34,181 nucleotides of DNA from Hymenobacter frigidus (GCF_014640435.1 NZ_BMGY01000044.1:1-34181), one strand, 5' to 3'; positions 17,098 through 25,885 are shown, counted from the stretch's first letter. The notes: generated from the sequence alone by a model not told the origin. Translations and numbers: made by a program.

Positions 17098-20000
17098 CTA
17101 ATTCACCACAAGTTTTTTCACCACTACACCCGCTTCGGTTTGCAGGCGCAGCAAGTACAGGCCCGCGGGCACCGCTGCCAGTGGCAGCTGGTGCGCGGCG
17201 GCACCGGCGGGCAGCTGCTGCCGGACCACCACCCGACCCAATCCGTCGAACAGGATGGCCGACACCGGAGAGTGGCGAAGCGCGGCCGGTAGCTCCACTG
17301 TCACCGACGTGGTGGCCGGGTTGGGGTACAGCGCTACCTGACGGGCCAGACTGGCCGCTACCGCTCCCAGCACCCCCGCCTGCTGCGCAAACAACAGCTC
17401 AAAGCGCGGGGCCGTGGCCGAGGCGTCCAGGGTGAAGGCGTAGCGGGGCTGCTGCTGCAAGTCGATGAGGACGCCGGCCTGGCGGTCGCGCAAGTACACG
17501 CGGGTACCGGCCGGCAGGTTTAGCAGCTGGGCGGCTTCCAGGGTATAGGCTCCGGTGGCGGGGCCCCACACGGCCAGTGGCACGGTCAGGTCGGGGGTGC
17601 CGGGCACCAGCAGCGGGCGGCCGTCGATGGCCAGCTCAGTGCCGGCCACCTGGGTGGCCAGGTTCAACCCGGTGGTGTTGGGCAGCTTCACGGCATCAAA
17701 CTGAGCGTCGACGCCGGCGGTGGCGCCGGTTTCAAAGTACACGTACAGGTTGTCGCGCAGCCCACTGCTGGATGCCTGCAGTGCGAGCTGCACCTGCGGC
17801 CGCAGGTCGGCGGTGGTCCGCTGCATGGCGGTGGCGTCGAAGCCGGTCAGCCGTTGGCTGTTGCGGAAGGTGAAGCCGCCGCTGGTTTGGCCCGCGCTCA
17901 CCCGTACAAAAAAGCCCTGCCCCACCGGCACCACGGGGTTGCCGCCCAGGCCGTTGGCGAAGGTGCGGTACTGCCCGGCGTAGCGGTCGGCCGTTTCGAA
18001 CACGTAGCTGGCCCCGTCGAGATTGGGGCGGTCGGCCGCGGCCACGGCGTTCAGGGCGAGCGGCGCCGGGTAGGGGTTGCCCAGCAGGGCCCAGCCCGCA
18101 CTGGCGGCCGTGGCCCCGGTGTTGCGGCTCAGGCCCACGGTCTGGTCGCCGTTGTTGAGGGTACCCACAAAATCCACCAGCTCGCCGCCGCCGATTTGTA
18201 CGGTGTAGCCCCGGCCTACCGCGAGGGCATCGGTGGAAGCCGCCAGCGAAAACCAGCCCTGGTCGAAGGGCGTCAGGTTGCTGGTCACGGTGGCCAGCCG
18301 TGCCTGGTCGTAGCCGTACACCGTGGGGAAGGGCGACACGGTGCCGGGGATGGGCGAGGTGTTGTAGGTGAGATTCAGCACCGGCGCGAAGCCGGCCGTG
18401 ACCAGGTCGGCCACGGTGGTGTTGCGCACCGGGGCGCTGTAGTGACGGTAGCCCAGGCCCGGGTTCAGGCGGGGGTCGAGGTAGCGCTGCACGGTGGCGT
18501 TGCCGCTCACCACCCCGTTGCTGTTCACGACCAGGGCCGTACCGCCCGGCCCGGAAAGTAGGGTAAATGCGTTGCCGTTCGTGCTCAGGTTGGCCCCCAG
18601 GGTCAGCACTCGTTGCAGGGCCGTTGGCCCGCTGAGCATGGCCCCGGCAGTGCCCACGCTCAGGTTCCAGAAGCGCGCCTCGCGGGCACCGCCCACGGCC
18701 TGCGGGGCCGTTCCGCTCAGGGCCACCGTGCCGCCGGTGGCGGTGTAGGCGCCGTTGGTAACGAAGGCCCCTTTCAAATCAAGCGTGGCACCGGCTTGGT
18801 TCAGTTGGCCGTCGGCGTCCAAGGTCAGGGTTTTGGCCGTGGGCACGCCAGTTGTAAGCAGCGGGTAGCGCGGGGCACCGGCCGGAATCAGGGCGTCGAG
18901 CGTGGGGGTGGGCACGCCGCCGGTCCAGTTGTTGGCGTCGAACCAGTCGGTGCTCACGCTGCCGTTCCAGATGACCACGGGGCCGGTGGTGGTGAAAGCC
19001 ACTACGTTGCTGTAGGCCGTGCCGGCCGTGCTGATGGCGTAGGCCCGCACGTAGTAAGTGGTGGAAAGCGTGAGCCCCGACGCGGTGGCCGAAAAGCTGC
19101 CCGTGCCGCTGCCCAGCACCAGTTGCGTGGCGCTGCCAATGGTCGGCACCGCGTTGGTGGCACTGTACACCACGCCGCGCTCGGTCACGCCCGCGCCGCC
19201 GGTTTGCGTCACGGTACCGCCGAGGGTGGCCGAAGTCGAGGTGAGGGCGCTGGCCGCGCCCGTCACCACGGTGGCTACCGTGGGCGTGGCCAGGGCCGTG
19301 ATGTCGCTGCCAACGGGATAGTTGCCGATTTGCGCCCCGGTGGTCAGGTTTATCACCCGAATACCCCGGCTCACGGTTTGCCCTTCGTAAATAAACGCCC
19401 GGTTGTTGCCCGCGTCCAGCCCCAGGTGCTGGGGCGAATTGGTAACGGACGAGGCTACTAACGCGGCGCCACTGCCGTCGGGTCGGAAGCGGCGGAGGGC
19501 GTCAGCCGCGTTCTGGGCGTTCGCCGCGCCAGACGTGAGGTAGTAAATGAAGTTCGAGCCCTGGTCGTACTCCAATCCCGTCACGCGCTCCGTCACGGCC
19601 GTGGTGCGCGTCGGGGCATAGCTCGCGAAGCTCAGGGCGTTGATGACCCGCGCACCGGGGGCATCGTCGTAGAAATACAGCTCCCCGCCGCCCACGTTCA
19701 GCACCAGCAGCTGCGGGGCCGCGGCCAGCGACGGCTTGAGCACCTGGGTGCCGGTGCCATCGGCGTGCACGCGGCTCAGCGCGTCGGCCGCTTCCACCAC
19801 TGCGTCGTCGGGGCCCGCGGTGAGGTAATAAAGGTAGTCGGCCGCCGCGTCGTAGCGCATGGCCGTCACGGCCCCGTTCACCGCAAAGGAGCGAATGAGA
19901 GCCCCAGTGCTCATGTTCAACACCTTGATGGCGCGGTTGGCGGGCACCGACTCGTAGATGAAGGCGCGGGTGGCGTCGCCGTCGAGCGCCAGCAGAAAGG

Positions 20001-20229
20001 GCGAGCCGGTGATGGCCGAGGCAATGACCACGGGGTTGTTGCCGTCGTAGTTGATGCGCGTGAGGGCGTCGTCGCTGGTGGTGGTGCCACCGGGGTTGCT
20101 GCCGCCGCTGCCCGCCGTGAGGTAAAAGACTTGGGCCCGGCCGGGGGCGGCCAGGCCCAATAGCAGCGCCAGCAGCCCTACGGTGTACCAAGAGTTGTCG
20201 ATACGCGCGAAAGGGTAGAATCTTTTCAT
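17098..20229 (-). CDS. T9SS-sorted beta-propeller/Fn3-like surface protein
   Basis: A 1043-residue secreted protein. ATG 20229 is chosen because MKRFYPFARID... leads into a clear signal peptide (VGLLALLLGLAAPGRAQ); the further upstream start adds nine residues without meaning. Residues about 34-310 contain three homologous blocks of about 95 residues (FYLTAGSGG, LYYLTAGPDDA, IYYLTSGAAN, each followed by DAL.R.. and GDATRAFIYE-like strands), a propeller-type repeat. Residues 315-412 are a Bacteroidota fibronectin III-like domain (TSATLGGTVT...YYVRAYAIS). A long beta-helical or adhesin-like region follows (VIWNGSVSTDWFDANNWTGG onward). The last 80 residues are a T9SS type A sorting domain (LYPNPATTSVTVELP...GLYLLRLQTEAG). 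It has no enzymatic motif. Likely role: surface adhesion or matrix. Confidence 0.87.
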   Translation of the reverse strand: MKRFYPFARIDNSWYTVGLLALLLGLAAPGRAQVFYLTAGSGGSNPGGTTTSDDALTRINYDGNNPVVIASAITGSPFLLALDGDATRAFIYESVPANRAIKVLNMSTGALIRSFAVNGAVTAMRYDAAADYLYYLTAGPDDAVVEAADALSRVHADGTGTQVLKPSLAAAPQLLVLNVGGGELYFYDDAPGARVINALSFASYAPTRTTAVTERVTGLEYDQGSNFIYYLTSGAANAQNAADALRRFRPDGSGAALVASSVTNSPQHLGLDAGNNRAFIYEGQTVSRGIRVINLTTGAQIGNYPVGSDITALATPTVATVVTGAASALTSTSATLGGTVTQTGGAGVTERGVVYSATNAVPTIGSATQLVLGSGTGSFSATASGLTLSTTYYVRAYAISTAGTAYSNVVAFTTTGPVVIWNGSVSTDWFDANNWTGGVPTPTLDALIPAGAPRYPLLTTGVPTAKTLTLDADGQLNQAGATLDLKGAFVTNGAYTATGGTVALSGTAPQAVGGAREARFWNLSVGTAGAMLSGPTALQRVLTLGANLSTNGNAFTLLSGPGGTALVVNSNGVVSGNATVQRYLDPRLNPGLGYRHYSAPVRNTTVADLVTAGFAPVLNLTYNTSPIPGTVSPFPTVYGYDQARLATVTSNLTPFDQGWFSLAASTDALAVGRGYTVQIGGGELVDFVGTLNNGDQTVGLSRNTGATAASAGWALLGNPYPAPLALNAVAAADRPNLDGASYVFETADRYAGQYRTFANGLGGNPVVPVGQGFFVRVSAGQTSGGFTFRNSQRLTGFDATAMQRTTADLRPQVQLALQASSSGLRDNLYVYFETGATAGVDAQFDAVKLPNTTGLNLATQVAGTELAIDGRPLLVPGTPDLTVPLAVWGPATGAYTLEAAQLLNLPAGTRVYLRDRQAGVLIDLQQQPRYAFTLDASATAPRFELLFAQQAGVLGAVAASLARQVALYPNPATTSVTVELPAALRHSPVSAILFDGLGRVVVRQQLPAGAAAHQLPLAAVPAGLYLLRLQTEAGVVVKKLVVN

Positions 20230-20472
20230 GAGTAGTTTGGGAAAGGGACGCGTCAATAAAGCGGTAACCGTGGGTGGAATACTTACTTATTGTCAGATAA
20301 GCAGTATGAAACAGGCAGCTGGGTGGAAGCCTGCTTTTTGGTTCTCATTGTGTACCTGAAATCCAACTTCTGCAGGCTCTTAGCGGCAGGCAAGGCCATA
20401 TTTAACCGCTGTCAAAGTTCCCCCTCAGCTACCATACGCCCTATTCCGCGCTCTACCCTAAATGCGGTATAT

Positions 20473-20514
20473 GCCAAAGAGTCCCGGCCGCGCAAGCAGC
20501 CGGGACTCTTTGGC
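20473..20514. terminator. Perfect 16-bp stem-loop
   Basis: Positions 20473-20488 pair exactly with 20499-20514 around a 10-base loop, with a GC core (GTCCCGGC) and AAAG/CTTT ends. It directly follows, on the minus strand, the phosphoglycerate kinase remnant, so it is probably the old terminator of that gene. No other feature was found between 20230 and 20472. Confidence 0.75.
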
Positions 20515-20516
20515 GT

Positions 20517-20827
20517 GTAACAGTTGCTCCTGTCTCAGGGCCGCCACGCCGGGCAGCTCCTTGCCCTCTATGTGTTCAAGCAGAGTACCGCCGCCGCCGA
20601 TGCAGCTCATTTGCTCGCCGAAACCCATTTGCCGCACGGCTACGGCCGGGTCGTCGCCACCGATAACTGATTACGCCCCGGCGGCCGTAGCCCTGGCAAT
20701 GGCGCGGGCCACAGATTCGCCCTGAGCTCGCTGACTGGCCGCCCGGGCCCACGGGGCACTTCCATTTCACCAAGTGGACAGCCGATTGCAGCCGGGTTCA
20801 GTTCAATGGATGCTTGACTATCGGGGC
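20517..20827 (-). pseudogene. pgk: Phosphoglycerate kinase, C-terminal remnant
   Basis: Read on the minus strand, three pieces align in order to the end of PGK. A piece near 20747-20774 reads LVKWKCPVGP, like the family's LVWNGPVGV. One at 20674-20721 reads GESVARAIARATAAGA, the helix before the nucleotide-binding loop. The last, from 20670 down, reads SVIGGDDPAVAVRQMGFGEQ, then IGGGGTLLEHIEGK and ELPGVAAL (20536-20559). The intact enzyme has SVIGGGDS and TGGGASLE here. A TAA at 20671-20673 sits where the family has an aromatic residue or similar (GA-x-SVIGG), and a frameshift separates the first two pieces. The N-terminal three quarters are missing; the remnant is cut near 20828, where an insertion-sequence remnant begins. 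A working pgk must exist elsewhere. Confidence 0.85.
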
Positions 20828-20839
20828 CCGCGAACGCGA

Positions 20840-21333
20840 GAAAAAAACGCGCAGCCCACGGCGGCTGTCCGCGAGACGCAAAGCAAAAAAAAACGGCCAC
20901 CAGCCCGGCCCGCGTGGGCTACCAGGCGGGCAAGCGCCGCAAGGGCCGCTAGCATTTTTTTTAATTGACACGCAGAGCAACTGGCTGGCCAGTGGCGTGG
21001 GAACGGCTAATTGCCCCGACGGAGCTATGACGGCGCGGATGTGAGACGCCCCGGCGCTGGGAAACGAGTTACCGGACCGGCTATCAACGGTGTTCGTGGC
21101 CGGTTCTCCTGGCTGGCGCTACCGCCAACACTTGGCCCGGCGGAGCGTGCGGGCCGAGATGCCCAGCGGAGTAGTGGCCGACAAGGGACGCTTTTTCATC
21201 CACGCTAAACGCTGGGCGGTCAAACGGCGCGTCGCCTGGGCCGGCCCCAACTGCCGCCTGGCCAAAAACTACGGGTACAAAACCAGCTACGCCAAGTCAG
21301 GCTACATATAGCTGATATTTAGCGTATTGATTA
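20840..21333 (+). mobile_element. IS5-family transposase remnant
   Basis: Plus-strand pieces in three frames align in order to an IS5-type DDE transposase. Frame 2 near 20850-20885 reads AQPTAAVRETQSKK (the family's D-S/T-QS-K first catalytic block, here with E). Frame 1 at 20920-20949 reads YQAGKRRKGR and then a stop. Frame 3 from about 20955 reads FLIDTQSNWLASGVGTANC, then a TGA at 21041-21043 (normally the W of RFWDAL), then DAPALGNELPDRLSTVF, MPSGVVADKGRFFIHAKRW, VKRRVAWAGPNCRLAKNY and KTSYAKSGYI before a TAG. Two frameshifts, several stops and lost catalytic residues mean it is inactive. Terminal inverted repeats were not identified, so the element's true ends are unknown. It abuts the pgk remnant. 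Confidence 0.85.
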
Positions 21334-21448
21334 AGCAAGCAGACCCGAATAACCAGGCCAAGCGTAATAGGCTACGCAGGCACGGTCAGCGCAAATGCAC
21401 TTAGCGGAGCCCCGTCCATCACAGTCGCAATTGGGCAATCGAAGGCGA

Positions 21449-21625
21449 TTAACCGGCGGCATGCCGTCCCCGGTGCGGATTGGAGGCAATGCGGCTGGCA
21501 GAACCCAGTGGTGCTGTTGAACGCGAGTTGATGAGTTCCTGCCGCAGCTGCAGCATGTGGGCCTGGCGCTCGGCCTGTTTGCGCACAACGTACGCTTGGT
21601 ACGCCTGTTCGAAAGCTGTATTCAT
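21449..21625 (-). CDS. Small hypothetical protein, 58 residues
   Basis: ATG 21625 to TAA 21449. The protein starts MNTAFEQAYQAYVVRKQAER and continues as one amphipathic, Q- and R-rich helix to about residue 33, then a Ser/Pro/basic tail (NPHRGRHAAG). Upstream is an AT-rich stretch (21626-21690) with AATATTTG, one mismatch from the TAnnTTTG promoter box, about 20 bases before the ATG. No relatives are recalled. It might be a genuine small gene or chance, given its graveyard setting. The stretch 21334-21448 shows nothing else. Confidence 0.4.
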   Translation of the reverse strand: MNTAFEQAYQAYVVRKQAERQAHMLQLRQELINSRSTAPLGSASRIASNPHRGRHAAG

Positions 21626-21712
21626 GCTGAAATGTATGAATAAATAACAAATATTCTGCGAATTTTATTATTTATTTTTAACTAACTCACCTGTAAGCCT
21701 CCGTAGCGCCTT

Positions 21713-21787
21713 TTAGCTCGTGGTCCGTAGCACCTCCACCGGCGAGCGGCGCAGCGCGTCGCGGCTGTTGCGCAGCCCGATGCCGGC
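21713..21787 (-). pseudogene. Detached 3' end of an FtsX-like ABC permease gene
   Basis: 24 codons plus TAA on the minus strand read AGIGLRNSRDALRRSPVEVL then RTTS. This matches the last residues of the permease encoded at 23303-25834 (AGIGLLNSRDVLRRSPLEVL, then RAEG) at 18 of the first 20 positions or close to it. Nothing permease-like precedes it, so it is the tail of a lost paralogue or of a duplication. Between the two tails lie the TonB-C-like and TPR genes. Confidence 0.8.
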
Positions 21788-21809
21788 TACCTGCTCGCCG
21801 TGGCATGGT

Positions 21810-22643
21810 TTATTTCAAGCTTGACAGCGCCGTTTGGATATCGACGAGGTATACTTTGTCCAGGGTTTCGCAGTAGTCGTTGTGGCGGTAGTGTCCTTGC
21901 TGAAACAGGGTTTTAGCCAGTACGAAACGTTGACGGGCCAGCGCTGTTTTTTTCTGTTTCTGATAGACCAGGCCGAGGTAGTACTCGGTGTCTGCCAGCC
22001 GCTTAATTTGCTGCTGCTGGCGCTGCAAATCCAATAAGGCACCCGCGTTGTCGCCTTGCCGAAGTCGGGTCACGCCCCGGTGCAGGTAGTCGTAGAGGCC
22101 AACGCGCTGCTGCGCTTCGTTGGCTGCGATGCACTGGTCGAACACGGCCAACGCCCCGGTCGGGTCGCCTTGTTCGCGCTTGCAGAGCGCCAGCACGATG
22201 CGTAGGTCGTAGTCGCCGTTGGCGCTGAAGCCGGGGTTGCTGCGGGTCAGGGCCATGAGTCGGGTCAGGTCGGCTTGGGCTCCGGCGTAGTCGTGCAGAA
22301 ACTCGAAGCGGCACCAGCCCCGGTAGCCCAGGTGTTGCGCGGGCTGGAGCTGCACGGCGTGGTCGATGAGGCGTTTCCAAGTGCCAAATTCGCCCCTTTT
22401 CAGGTAGGGCACGGCTTTTTCGCGCCAGGCGGGCGCAAACGTCGGGCACAGCGCCAGCATCTCGTCGAAGTACTGCTGCGACCGGGCACTGCCCTGGGCG
22501 GTGGCCTCCCGGGCGGGCGACTGGTACAAGTCACAGGCTAGTCGGCAAGAGGTGCCGGCAGGGTAGATGGTGCAGTTCACGTCCTGGGCGTGGTCCGGCA
22601 GGGACAACAAGAGGCCGGCGGCGGCGGCAAGTAAGCTTCTCAT
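21810..22643 (-). CDS. Exported TPR-repeat protein
   Basis: A 277-residue protein with an N-terminal signal peptide (MRSLLAAAAGLLLSLPDHAQ) and then mainly paired helices with TPR spacing. The clearest repeats are at about 150-185 (DLRIVLALCKREQGDPTGAL), 187-215 (YDYLHRGVTRLRQGDNAGAL) and 222-250 (TEYYLGLVYQKQKKTALARQ). A cysteine cluster (CTIYPAGTSCRLACDLY) follows the signal peptide and may form disulfides in the periplasm. TPR proteins act as protein-binding scaffolds; the partner is unknown. Its ATG overlaps the stop of the upstream TonB-C-like gene (ATGA at 22640-22643), so the two are translationally coupled and probably act together. Confidence 0.75.
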   Translation of the reverse strand: MRSLLAAAAGLLLSLPDHAQDVNCTIYPAGTSCRLACDLYQSPAREATAQGSARSQQYFDEMLALCPTFAPAWREKAVPYLKRGEFGTWKRLIDHAVQLQPAQHLGYRGWCRFEFLHDYAGAQADLTRLMALTRSNPGFSANGDYDLRIVLALCKREQGDPTGALAVFDQCIAANEAQQRVGLYDYLHRGVTRLRQGDNAGALLDLQRQQQQIKRLADTEYYLGLVYQKQKKTALARQRFVLAKTLFQQGHYRHNDYCETLDKVYLVDIQTALSSLK

Positions 22644-23209
22644 GGGAGCACGTCCACCACGCGGCCGTGGCTGATTTTGAGTAAGAGGTAATAATAGCTG
22701 TCCAGCGCTTCGCCGTGGTGGGCATCGGGCCCGGTAAATTTGCCGGGTACCCAGGCGCGTAGGGCTTTGGCGCGGCCAAGCAGCGCCGCCACCAGCGCCG
22801 GGCCGAAGCGCGCCGGCTGGTAAGCGGCATCAATTTGCGTAACCCGAAACCGGTCGGTTTCGCCGTGGCAGTTGATGAGGAACCGAATGGTGACGTAGCC
22901 ATTCTGTGCGCCGGTGCTGCGGGGCATGGCGGCTCGCACAAATTGCTGCCGCAGCGCTTGGGTTCCGCCCGTGTAAGCCGTTTGGCTTTGGTAGTACTGC
23001 GGCACGTCGTACTGGCCCTCGCCACAGCGCTGGAAGCTGGAGCGGTCGGTGGCAGGGTCAAAGGCAATATCCCCGACACTAGCGGCCGGGTTAGAGGGCG
23101 GTGCTGCTCGTTGGGCCAATGCTAGTACTGTGCTGAAACAGAAAAATACGGCACCCAGCGCCAACGCCCGCAACACGAGCTTCTGCTCAATGGAAAAGTT
23201 TGGGTTCAT
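22640..23209 (-). CDS. TonB C-terminal-like exported protein
   Basis: 189 residues from ATG 23209. This start is preferred over the upstream in-frame one at 23236 because MNPNFSIEQ leads straight into a hydrophobic segment (ALALGAVFFCFSTVLALAQ), either a signal peptide or an N-terminal anchor. Residues about 85-185 resemble the TonB-C fold of energy transducers: ALRQQFV...NGYVTIRFLINCHGETDRFR, then a helix with KALRAWVPGKF and a final strand YYYLLLKISHGRVV. The proline-rich spacer of classical TonB is absent, and no ExbB/ExbD lies nearby, so it is probably a TonB-C-like periplasmic protein rather than a true energy transducer. It forms a tight pair with the downstream TPR gene. Confidence 0.65.
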   Translation of the reverse strand: MNPNFSIEQKLVLRALALGAVFFCFSTVLALAQRAAPPSNPAASVGDIAFDPATDRSSFQRCGEGQYDVPQYYQSQTAYTGGTQALRQQFVRAAMPRSTGAQNGYVTIRFLINCHGETDRFRVTQIDAAYQPARFGPALVAALLGRAKALRAWVPGKFTGPDAHHGEALDSYYYLLLKISHGRVVDVLP

Positions 23210-23302
23210 CAAATTGCGCAAATAAGGAGCGGGCATTTGCTAATGCGTCGCCAAAATAATTAGCGAAAAAGCCAAAGAGGAAAGGTACACCGCCGCTCAC
23301 CC

Positions 23303-25834
23303 TCACCCTTCGGCCCGCAATACTTCCAGCGGTGAGCGGCGTAGCACGTCGCGGCTATTGAGCAGGCCGATGCCCGCCGTGAGCGCCGTGACCAGTGCCG
23401 CCAGGCCCAGCAGCGGCAGAACAGCCGGCCCGAAGCTGGCTTCGAACACGAATACGGCCAGCGCCCAGGCCGCCAGCACGGCCAGCCCGATGCCGGCCAG
23501 CGCCGCCAGCAGCCCCAGCAGGCCGTACTCCACCAGCGTGATGCGCAGAATCTGGGCCCGGCTGGCCCCCAGCGTGCGCAGCAGCACGCTTTCGCGCACC
23601 CGCTGGTAGCGGCTGATGACCACCGAGCTGCTCAGCACCAACAGCCCGGTGAGGATGCTGAACCCGGCCATGAAGCGAATTACGAAGGAGATTTTGTCCA
23701 CGATGTCGTCGAGGGTTCGCAGAATAAGGCCCAGGTCGATGGCCGACACGTTTGGGAACTGGCGTACCAGCGCCTGCTGCACGGCGGCCAGTGCGGCCGT
23801 GCTACCCGTGCGCGTGAGCACCACCTGGAACTGCGGGGCCGTTTCGAGCACCCCGACCGGAAATATCACCAGGAAACTCGGCTGCACCCGGCTGCGGTCT
23901 ATTTCCCGCGTGCCGCCGATGATGGTGCGCAGGGGCGCGCCCTGCACGTTGAAATCGAGTGTGTCGCCGAGCTTGAGCTTGACGCGCTCCAGATAGCCGG
24001 TTTCAACCGAGATGCGCGGCACGCCATCGGCACCCAAGGTAGGGCGGGTACCGGAGGTCAGCTTTTCGGACGAATTCAGCGAGTCGCGATACGTCACGCG
24101 GTACTCGCGGGTGAGGGCCCAGGCGGGGATGCCGTTGGCGGTATCTTTTTTCAGAACCGATACCGGGCGGCGGTTGATGGCCGTCAGGCGCATGGTCACT
24201 ATGGGTACGCGCTGGAGCACGGGCAGCTTTTGGGCCGTCAGCAATGCTTCGACGCCGGCCCGCTGCTCGGGCTGAATATCGAACAGCACCAGGTTGGCCG
24301 CCGATTTCTGCCCGGCAATCTGCACCCGGCCCAGCAGCATGGCTTGGGTGAGGAAAAGCGTGGCCAGCAAAAACGTGCCCAGCCCGATGGACGTCACCAG
24401 GGTCAGGGTCTGGTTTTGGGGCCGATACAGATTCGCCAAACCCTGCCGCCACACGTAGCCCCAGCCGGCCGGGAAGAAACGCCGCACCGCTCCCATCAGC
24501 AGGCGGCCCAGCCCGGCCAGCGCCGCGAAGGCGGCCAGCAGCCCCGCCCCAAAGCCCAGGGTCAGCTTCCAGTCGCGCGTTTGCCCGTAGGCGAAGACCA
24601 GAATAAACACGCTGATAACGCCAATAACGAGGCCCCGCAGCGGGTCGGGGGCGGCGGTATCGTCCTCAAATGCCGTGCGCAGCACCCGCAGCGGCGACAC
24701 GCGCCGGATGCTCAGCAGCGGCAGCAGCGCAAAAAGCACCGCCATTAGCAGCCCCGTGACCAGCCCCGTGGCAATGGCAGGCCACGACACACTCACGGTA
24801 ATATCAACCGGCAAAAAATCGCCCAGCACCCGCGGCAGCAAGCCCTGCACGGCCGCCCCCAGGCCCGCGCCCAGCACCGCGCCCACCAGCCCGAGGCCGG
24901 CCGTTTGAATCAAATAAATAAGTAGCGCCTGCCGGCCGCTGGCCCCCAGGCAGCGCAACACCGCCACGGCCGCCAGCTTTTCGCGCACGTAGAGATTCAC
25001 GGCGCTGGCCACGCCCACGCAGCCGAGCAGCAGCGCCACAAAAGCCACCAGGCTCAGGTAGCGGGTGAGGTCGGCGAAGGCGCGGCCGGTTTGCTGTTGG
25101 CGGCTGGCCACGGTATCGGTGTCGATATCGGCCGCGTCGAGGCGGGCTTGCAGGGTTTTGAGGAGGGCGGCAACGTCGGTACCCGGCGCGAAGCGGTAGC
25201 TGCGGGTGTACTTCACCCGGCTGCCGCGCTGCACCAGGCCGGTGGCCGTGACCTGGGCCAGCGGCAGAAACACGGTGGGCGCGACCGCCGTGGTGATGCC
25301 GGACTGCCCCGGCGTCTTCAGCACCCGCCCGATGATGGGCAGCGTGACTTGTCCTACCTGCACCGAATCGCCGATTTTGGCTCCGAACTGCACCAGTAAT
25401 ACATCGTCAACCAACGCGCCGGGAGCGGCGGTCGTGTCGGCGAAGCGTTGGGCGGCGGCTTTGGGCTCCGTGTCCCAATCGCCGTAGAAAAAGCCCCCAT
25501 CCCGCGCTCGCACCTGGGCCAGCCGCGTGCCCTTGCCCGGCCGGAACTGCACCAGCGAGGCAAAGGAAACTTCCCGCGTTCGGGCGGCTCCGAGCTTGCT
25601 TAGCGCGGGCTCCAGCTTAGGTTCGAAGGGCTGGTTGGCGCTCAGCACCAGGTCGGCTCCCAGCAGCTCCCGCGCCTGCTCGCTGATACTGCGGGCCAGG
25701 TTGTCGCCAAAGGAATTGATGCCCACCAGCGCCGCGATGCCCAGGATAATGCTGGCCATGAACAGCAGCAGCCGCGCCCGGCTGCGGCGCGAGTCGCGCC
25801 ACGCCATGCGGAAGAGCCAGGATGTATTAGTCAT
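23303..25834 (-). CDS. ybbP: ABC exporter permease, FtsX/YbbP type
   Basis: An 843-residue inner-membrane protein with two FtsX domains. After a basic N-terminus (MAWRDSRRSRARLLLF) comes TM1 (MASIILGIAALVGINSF), a periplasmic domain of about 200 residues, a three-TM FtsX block at about 255-380 (LVAFVALLLGCVGVASAVNL), a middle TM pair and second periplasmic domain, and a second FtsX block in the last 130 residues (GFSILTGLLVLSSSVVIS, ending LRRSPLEVLRAEG). The length fits YbbP-like permeases (about 800), larger than LolC/E. Its partner ATPase gene is 237 bases upstream on the same strand, separated by two hairpin repeats. E. coli YbbAP pairs with TesA, whose counterpart diverges here. The substrate is unproven; lipid-type cargo is likely by analogy. 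Confidence 0.85.
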   Translation of the reverse strand: MTNTSWLFRMAWRDSRRSRARLLLFMASIILGIAALVGINSFGDNLARSISEQARELLGADLVLSANQPFEPKLEPALSKLGAARTREVSFASLVQFRPGKGTRLAQVRARDGGFFYGDWDTEPKAAAQRFADTTAAPGALVDDVLLVQFGAKIGDSVQVGQVTLPIIGRVLKTPGQSGITTAVAPTVFLPLAQVTATGLVQRGSRVKYTRSYRFAPGTDVAALLKTLQARLDAADIDTDTVASRQQQTGRAFADLTRYLSLVAFVALLLGCVGVASAVNLYVREKLAAVAVLRCLGASGRQALLIYLIQTAGLGLVGAVLGAGLGAAVQGLLPRVLGDFLPVDITVSVSWPAIATGLVTGLLMAVLFALLPLLSIRRVSPLRVLRTAFEDDTAAPDPLRGLVIGVISVFILVFAYGQTRDWKLTLGFGAGLLAAFAALAGLGRLLMGAVRRFFPAGWGYVWRQGLANLYRPQNQTLTLVTSIGLGTFLLATLFLTQAMLLGRVQIAGQKSAANLVLFDIQPEQRAGVEALLTAQKLPVLQRVPIVTMRLTAINRRPVSVLKKDTANGIPAWALTREYRVTYRDSLNSSEKLTSGTRPTLGADGVPRISVETGYLERVKLKLGDTLDFNVQGAPLRTIIGGTREIDRSRVQPSFLVIFPVGVLETAPQFQVVLTRTGSTAALAAVQQALVRQFPNVSAIDLGLILRTLDDIVDKISFVIRFMAGFSILTGLLVLSSSVVISRYQRVRESVLLRTLGASRAQILRITLVEYGLLGLLAALAGIGLAVLAAWALAVFVFEASFGPAVLPLLGLAALVTALTAGIGLLNSRDVLRRSPLEVLRAEG

Positions 25835-25885
25835 TAATTTGTGGTCTGGTAGATAAATTGAAGCTGTTTAATAATTTGTCAGTCG

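Noticed and set aside
24230..24748. A 172-codon plus-strand Gln-rich frame.
   Set aside because: It is antisense to the ABC permease and has shadow composition.
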